Shown in pieces: positions 7,216 through 9,693 of a DNA stretch of 9,693 nucleotides. Both the position numbers and the translations under genes were made by a program. This stretch comes from Rickettsiales bacterium (lineage in GTDB: Bacteria > Pseudomonadota > Alphaproteobacteria > Rickettsiales > UBA1997). Position 1 is the stretch's first letter. Every line of letters begins with the position of its first letter. The stretch is taken from the NCBI GenBank assembly GCA_023262945.1, contig JALQXY010000011.1, positions 1-9,693 of the forward strand. The letters are read 5' to 3'. The notes beneath the pieces were generated by a model. It ran no database searches. It was not told where the DNA came from and was given only the letters and a program-made list of their open reading frames with translations.

Positions 7216-7340
7216 TCCATTTTTGATTGATTTTTAATAAAACATCTTCATCTTCTTTATAGATGTGGCGCGATTATTAAACATATAAAAACAGAAAACA
7301 GCACCAGGCCTACAAAACAAATAATCTTAAAATTTTTTTG

Positions 7341-8621
7341 ATGTTACAAGAACAAGATAAAATTTTTAACAATTTATACGGATATAAACCTTTTAATCTG
7401 AAAGATGCATTAAAACGTGGTGATTGGGATAGTACTAATAAAATTCTTGCCCTTGATAATGAAAAAATAATTGATCAAGTTAAAAATTCTTGGTTAAGAG
7501 GGCGCGGCGGTGCAGGCTTCCCAACGGGAATGAAATGGTCTTTTGTGCCAAAAAAGAACAATCCAAAAGAGGGCAAACCACATTACCTAGTAGTAAATGC
7601 TGATGAATCCGAGCCAGGAACCTGTAAAGATCGTGAAATAATTCGCAATGAACCTCACAAGCTTTTAGAAGGGTGCCTTATTGCGGCAAAAGCTATCAAT
7701 GCTAATAGTTGCTATATCTACATCCGAGGTGAATATGTTAATGAAGCTAAAATTTTACAACAAGCAATTGATGAGGCTTATAAAGCAAAATTGATCGGCA
7801 AAAATGCCTGTAAGTCAGATTTTGACCTTGATATTTATATTCATCGTGGAGCGGGAGCTTATATTTGTGGCGAAGAAACGGCGTTATTAGAAAGTCTAGA
7901 GGGTAACAAAGGCCAGCCAAGACTTAAGCCACCTTTTCCAGCATTAATTGGACTTTACGGATGTCCAACGGTTGTTAATAATGTTGAATCAATTGCCGTT
8001 ATTCCTACTATTCTAAGACGGGGATCATCTTGGTTTGCTGGAATTGGTCGCGAAAAAAACACTGGAACAAAAATCTTTTGTATTTCTGGCCATGTCAATA
8101 AGCCTTGTAATGTTGAGGAAAAAATGGGAATCCCCTTAAAAGAATTGATAGAAAAACACGCAGGCGGTGTTCGTGGAGGATGGGACAATCTTCTAGCGGT
8201 AATACCAGGAGGATCTTCGGTTCCGCTAATAAAAAAAGAAGTATGTGATTATGTATTGATGGATTTTGACTCGTTAAAAGAAGTTGGTAGCGGCCTTGGA
8301 ACTGCTGGGGTTATCGTAATGGATAAAACAACCGATATTATTGCCGCTATTGCCAGATTGTCACATTTTTACAAGCACGAATCTTGTGGTCAATGTACAC
8401 CTTGTAGAGAAGGTACGGGTTGGTTAATGCGCATAATGAATCGCATGGTTGAAGGCAAAGCCAAAATAAAAGAAATAGATCAACTTTACAATTTAACCAA
8501 ACAGATTGAAGGCCATACTATTTGCGCCTTAGGTGATGCTGCAGCGTGGCCAGTTCAAGGGCTTATCAAGAACTTTAGAGATGAAATGATAATGAGAATT
8601 GAAAATAGAAGTAGAGATTAA
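7341..8621 (+). CDS. nuoF: NADH-quinone oxidoreductase subunit F (complex I, NADH-binding)
   Basis: NuoF is the 51-kDa-type subunit that binds NADH and FMN in the peripheral arm of complex I and passes electrons to the first iron-sulfur cluster. Numbering from the ATG at 7341 (426 aa, normal length), the glycine-rich RGRGGAGFPTGMKW (53-66), NADESEPGTCKDR (86-98) and GAGAYICGEETALLESLEG (170-188) form the FMN/NADH site. The [4Fe-4S] ligands are C349, C352 and C355 (ESCGQCTPC) and C395 (TICALGD). The frame is open from a TTG at 7338. I prefer the ATG three bases later because MLQEQDKIFNNL aligns with family N-termini. No nuoE or nuoG flanks it, whereas many bacteria keep them adjacent. A T7 run, not a Shine-Dalgarno sequence, precedes the start, and an FNR-type box lies upstream. 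Confidence 0.98.
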   Translation: MLQEQDKIFNNLYGYKPFNLKDALKRGDWDSTNKILALDNEKIIDQVKNSWLRGRGGAGFPTGMKWSFVPKKNNPKEGKPHYLVVNADESEPGTCKDREIIRNEPHKLLEGCLIAAKAINANSCYIYIRGEYVNEAKILQQAIDEAYKAKLIGKNACKSDFDLDIYIHRGAGAYICGEETALLESLEGNKGQPRLKPPFPALIGLYGCPTVVNNVESIAVIPTILRRGSSWFAGIGREKNTGTKIFCISGHVNKPCNVEEKMGIPLKELIEKHAGGVRGGWDNLLAVIPGGSSVPLIKKEVCDYVLMDFDSLKEVGSGLGTAGVIVMDKTTDIIAAIARLSHFYKHESCGQCTPCREGTGWLMRIMNRMVEGKAKIKEIDQLYNLTKQIEGHTICALGDAAAWPVQGLIKNFRDEMIMRIENRSRD

Positions 8622-8743
8622 ACCATGATAATATAAAAATTAAATCTTATACTTTTTATCTTTTTATACTTAAAATCACTAGCGATTATTTAAATAAAGA
8701 TTTTATTTTTTACAATTGTCATCTGAAAAACGTTGTAATCGAA

Positions 8744-8782
8744 TAAAGATGGAAAGTGACGTTATATCACTTTCCATCTTTA
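8744..8782. terminator. Strong bidirectional hairpin between convergent nuoF and acpP
   Basis: Left arm 8744-8759 (taaagatggaaagtga) pairs perfectly over 16 bp with right arm 8767-8782 around a seven-base loop (cgttata). It lies 122 bases after the nuoF stop and 65 after the acpP stop, where a shared terminator is expected. T-runs beyond the stem are short on both sides (TTT on plus, TTTATT on minus). It may therefore act partly as a 3'-end stabiliser rather than a textbook intrinsic terminator. Confidence 0.7.
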
Positions 8783-8787
8783 AGATT

Positions 8788-8800
8788 GCTAAAGATTAGC
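8788..8800. other. Small hairpin beside the nuoF/acpP terminator
   Basis: GCTAA (8788-8792) pairs with TTAGC (8796-8800) around a three-base loop, five bases from the right edge of the 16-bp hairpin. It is too small to be convincing alone but adds a stacked structure to the acpP 3' end. Confidence 0.25.
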
Positions 8801-8812
8801 TATATTTTGAAC

Positions 8813-8840
8813 TTATTTTTTGACTACAGGCAAAAAATAA
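8813..8840. other. 10-bp inverted repeat just after the acpP stop
   Basis: TTATTTTTTG (8813-8822) and CAAAAAATAA (8831-8840) are perfect complements around an eight-base loop. They lie seven bases beyond the acpP stop codon on the minus strand. The stem is nine AT pairs plus one GC and so is weak. With its T-run it could help end or protect the acpP message ahead of the stronger hairpin at 8744-8782. Confidence 0.4.
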
Positions 8841-8847
8841 ATTAGTA

Positions 8848-9090
8848 TTACATATTTTCTGTTATATATTTAACAGCACTACCAACAGTGGTAATTTTTT
8901 CAGCAGCTTCATCAGGTATCTCAATACCGAATTCTTCCTCAAAAGCCATAACTAGCTCAACTTGATCAAGACTATCTGCGCCTAGATCGTCAATAAAACC
9001 AGCAGATTCAGTAACTTTTGCCTCATCGGCGCCAAGGTGATTAACTATAATTTTTTGTACTCTTTCAAGAATTTCATTGTTAGCTGTCAT
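8848..9090 (-). CDS. acpP: Acyl carrier protein
   Basis: AcpP carries growing fatty acyl chains on a 4'-phosphopantetheine arm attached to a serine, and serves fatty acid, lipid A and phospholipid synthesis in the cytoplasm. The 80-aa product has the usual size, an acidic composition and four-helix pattern. It has the attachment motif DDLGADSLDQVELVM (34-48) with S40 as the modified serine, followed by EEEFGIEIPDEAAEKITTVG (51-70). The ATG at 9090 is the only sensible start. It is preceded by AAATTTTT, with no Shine-Dalgarno sequence. It stands alone here. In many bacteria fabG lies upstream and fabF downstream, but neither is found, since 600 non-coding bases lie upstream and convergent nuoF lies downstream. 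Confidence 0.98.
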   Translation of the reverse strand: MTANNEILERVQKIIVNHLGADEAKVTESAGFIDDLGADSLDQVELVMAFEEEFGIEIPDEAAEKITTVGSAVKYITENM

Positions 9091-9168
9091 AAAAATTTAA
9101 GAATTGGTTAGTAAAATTAAAGATCTCTAAAAATAAACAAAATATTTTTAAAAAGAAATCTTCTAAAT

Positions 9169-9209
9169 AACCCCGCAAATCAACAAATTTTAGGGGTTTT
9201 TATGTTGAT
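9169..9209 (+). terminator. Hairpin with T-run, or H-type pseudoknot, upstream of acpP
   Basis: AACCCC (9169-9174) pairs with GGGGTT (9193-9198), and T-residues continue to 9201, as in an intrinsic terminator on the plus strand. A second pairing, ATCAACA (9179-9185) with TGTTGAT (9203-9209), starts inside the first loop and ends beyond it. The two stems together have pseudoknot geometry or could be alternative folds. No plus-strand gene ends nearby. On the minus strand it would lie about 80 bases before acpP, where it could end an upstream unit or act in the leader. Confidence 0.45.
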
Positions 9210-9494
9210 CTAGTTAACTAAAGCAACTTAAAATTTATTTAATAAATTTGAATAAATACATGTTAAGCTATAAATTCAAAATATGAAGTAAAATTTTATT
9301 AAATATACAATTTATTAATTATCTTTATGGATTGCAAAATTCTTAAATGAATCAATCTCAGAAATTATTAAATATAAGCCGATTGATGAAATTTAGGAAA
9401 TGCCTTTTAAATAGTAAATAAATAAATCATTTTAACTTGAAAATCTATAAATCGCAAGGATCTATTTCTATATGGTGCAATGATTTATAAATAT

Positions 9495-9509
9495 TTTAGC
9501 CAAAAAGAT
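9495..9509 (-). repeat. 15-bp inverted fragment of the terminal repeat
   Basis: TTTAGCCAAAAAGAT is the exact reverse complement of 9613-9627 in the right repeat copy (and of 4-18 in the left copy). It may be a remnant of another, inverted copy, or the left arm of a larger inverted repeat spanning 9495-9627. Confidence 0.5.
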
Positions 9510-9555
9510 GAAGACAAATTATTCAATTTACAAAACAATATTTTTTAAGTTAAAG

Positions 9556-9568
9556 TGTTATGATAACA
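9556..9568. promoter_or_regulatory. Short palindrome, possible operator
   Basis: TGTTAT-G-ATAACA is a perfect 6-bp inverted repeat around one central base, a size typical of a homodimeric repressor site. There is no adjacent gene in view, so its target is unknown and chance cannot be excluded. Confidence 0.2.
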
Positions 9569-9609
9569 TTTTCCACCTAAAAAACATATAAAAACTAAAC
9601 AATCTGACT

Positions 9610-9690
9610 TTATCTTTTTGGCTAAAAATTGCAAAAAGCCTTAAGTCTTATAGGCATAGGACTTGCATTTTTTACAATTTTTATCTCAAA
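9610..9690. repeat. Right copy of the 81-bp hairpin-forming direct repeat
   Basis: It is identical to positions 1-81 except T9648 for C39 and C9655 for T46. The first change turns a C-G pair of the inner stem into a T-G pair, still paired in a plus-strand RNA. The second replaces the loop-closing pair. The hairpin is again followed by GCATTTTTT. Homology ends at 9691. No gene abuts this copy inside the window. Confidence 0.8.
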
Positions 9691-9693
9691 TTT

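Larger units (their letters stand above)
6806..7340. other. Divergent intergenic region between secretin operon and nuoF
   Basis: There is no open frame or RNA gene I can support in these 535 bases. They are extremely AT-rich and must hold the promoters for both flanking units. The recognisable elements are the palindrome at 7189-7215 with an embedded FNR/FixK-type box, a promoter-like pair at 6870-6897 on the minus strand, and T-runs immediately before both start codons. Several AT-only inverted repeats (for example near 6910-6930) are not distinguishable from composition. Confidence 0.7.
9091..9609. other. AT-rich non-coding region upstream of acpP
   Basis: I see no credible gene, tRNA or insertion sequence in these 519 bases. 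The acpP promoter should lie in its left part but no clear hexamer pair stands out. Distinct elements are the structure at 9169-9209, an AT-only near-palindrome at 9231-9249, an inverted fragment of the terminal repeat at 9495-9509 and the short palindrome at 9556-9568. The lack of any frame of useful length suggests a degraded region or an undescribed RNA or regulatory region. Confidence 0.6.

Noticed and set aside
7263..7280. Five-codon reading frame (MWRDY) in the nuoF leader as a possible leader peptide
   Set aside because: There is no ribosome-binding site or attenuator hairpin. Such short frames are expected by chance.
7284..7289. TATAAA as a nuoF -10 element
   Set aside because: No -35-like hexamer lies 15-19 bases upstream, and TATAAA is common in AT-rich DNA.
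7290..7320. ACCAGGCC-containing GC patch as a possible small SRP RNA
   Set aside because: It lacks the conserved GGAAGCAGC loop and any long helix.
9231..9249. AAATTTATT-T-AATAAATTT near-palindrome as an operator
   Set aside because: It is AT-only in a region of about 80% AT, so it is not distinguishable from chance.
9545..9580. TTAA repeats and TTTTCCACC as possible CtrA or DnaA sites of an origin
   Set aside because: The TTAA-N7-TTAA spacing is not met and the DnaA-like 9-mer differs from consensus at several positions, with no cluster of boxes.
1..9693. Circular molecule with terminal overlap
   Set aside because: The end copies differ at two internal positions and diverge after 81 bases, so they are separate repeat copies.

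Overview
The window is AT-rich bacterial DNA (about 30% GC by eye) with nine recognisable protein genes and one tRNA gene. RNase PH, NuoF and the acyl carrier protein all read as alphaproteobacterial. NuoF stands alone, away from the other complex I genes, and its N-terminus resembles Rickettsia NuoF. I therefore favour an AT-rich, Rickettsiales-like or related alphaproteobacterium. This rests on remembered family sequences, not on a search.

From about 129 to 6805 nearly everything is on the minus strand in one compact run. In transcription order it is: a lipoprotein secretin of the MshL/PilN type, an ABC-2-type permease, a membrane-anchored helical protein of unknown function, nadC, a ThiF/MoeB-family adenylyltransferase, tRNA-Gly(TCC), rph (RNase PH) and rlmN. 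Neighbouring genes overlap or lie within about 20 bases, except around the tRNA. There a short hairpin with a T-tract and a weak promoter-like pair suggest partial separation into secretin-to-thiF and tRNA-rph-rlmN units. The second unit is an RNA maturation group (tRNA, tRNA 3' trimming, rRNA/tRNA methylation). The first mixes outer-membrane secretion or pilus machinery, an orphan transporter permease and NAD/sulfur-carrier metabolism.

A 535-base intergenic region (6806-7340) separates this run from divergent nuoF. It holds a perfect TTGAT-N4-ATCAA (FNR/FixK-type) palindrome upstream of nuoF and a candidate promoter for the secretin operon. nuoF (plus) and acpP (minus) converge on a strong 16-bp hairpin.

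The right 600 bases (9091-9693) carry no gene I can support. They hold a terminator or pseudoknot-capable structure upstream of acpP. The two ends of the window carry the same 81-bp hairpin-forming sequence in direct orientation (79/81 identical), probably a dispersed terminator-like repeat. No phage, transposase, CRISPR or defence genes are visible.
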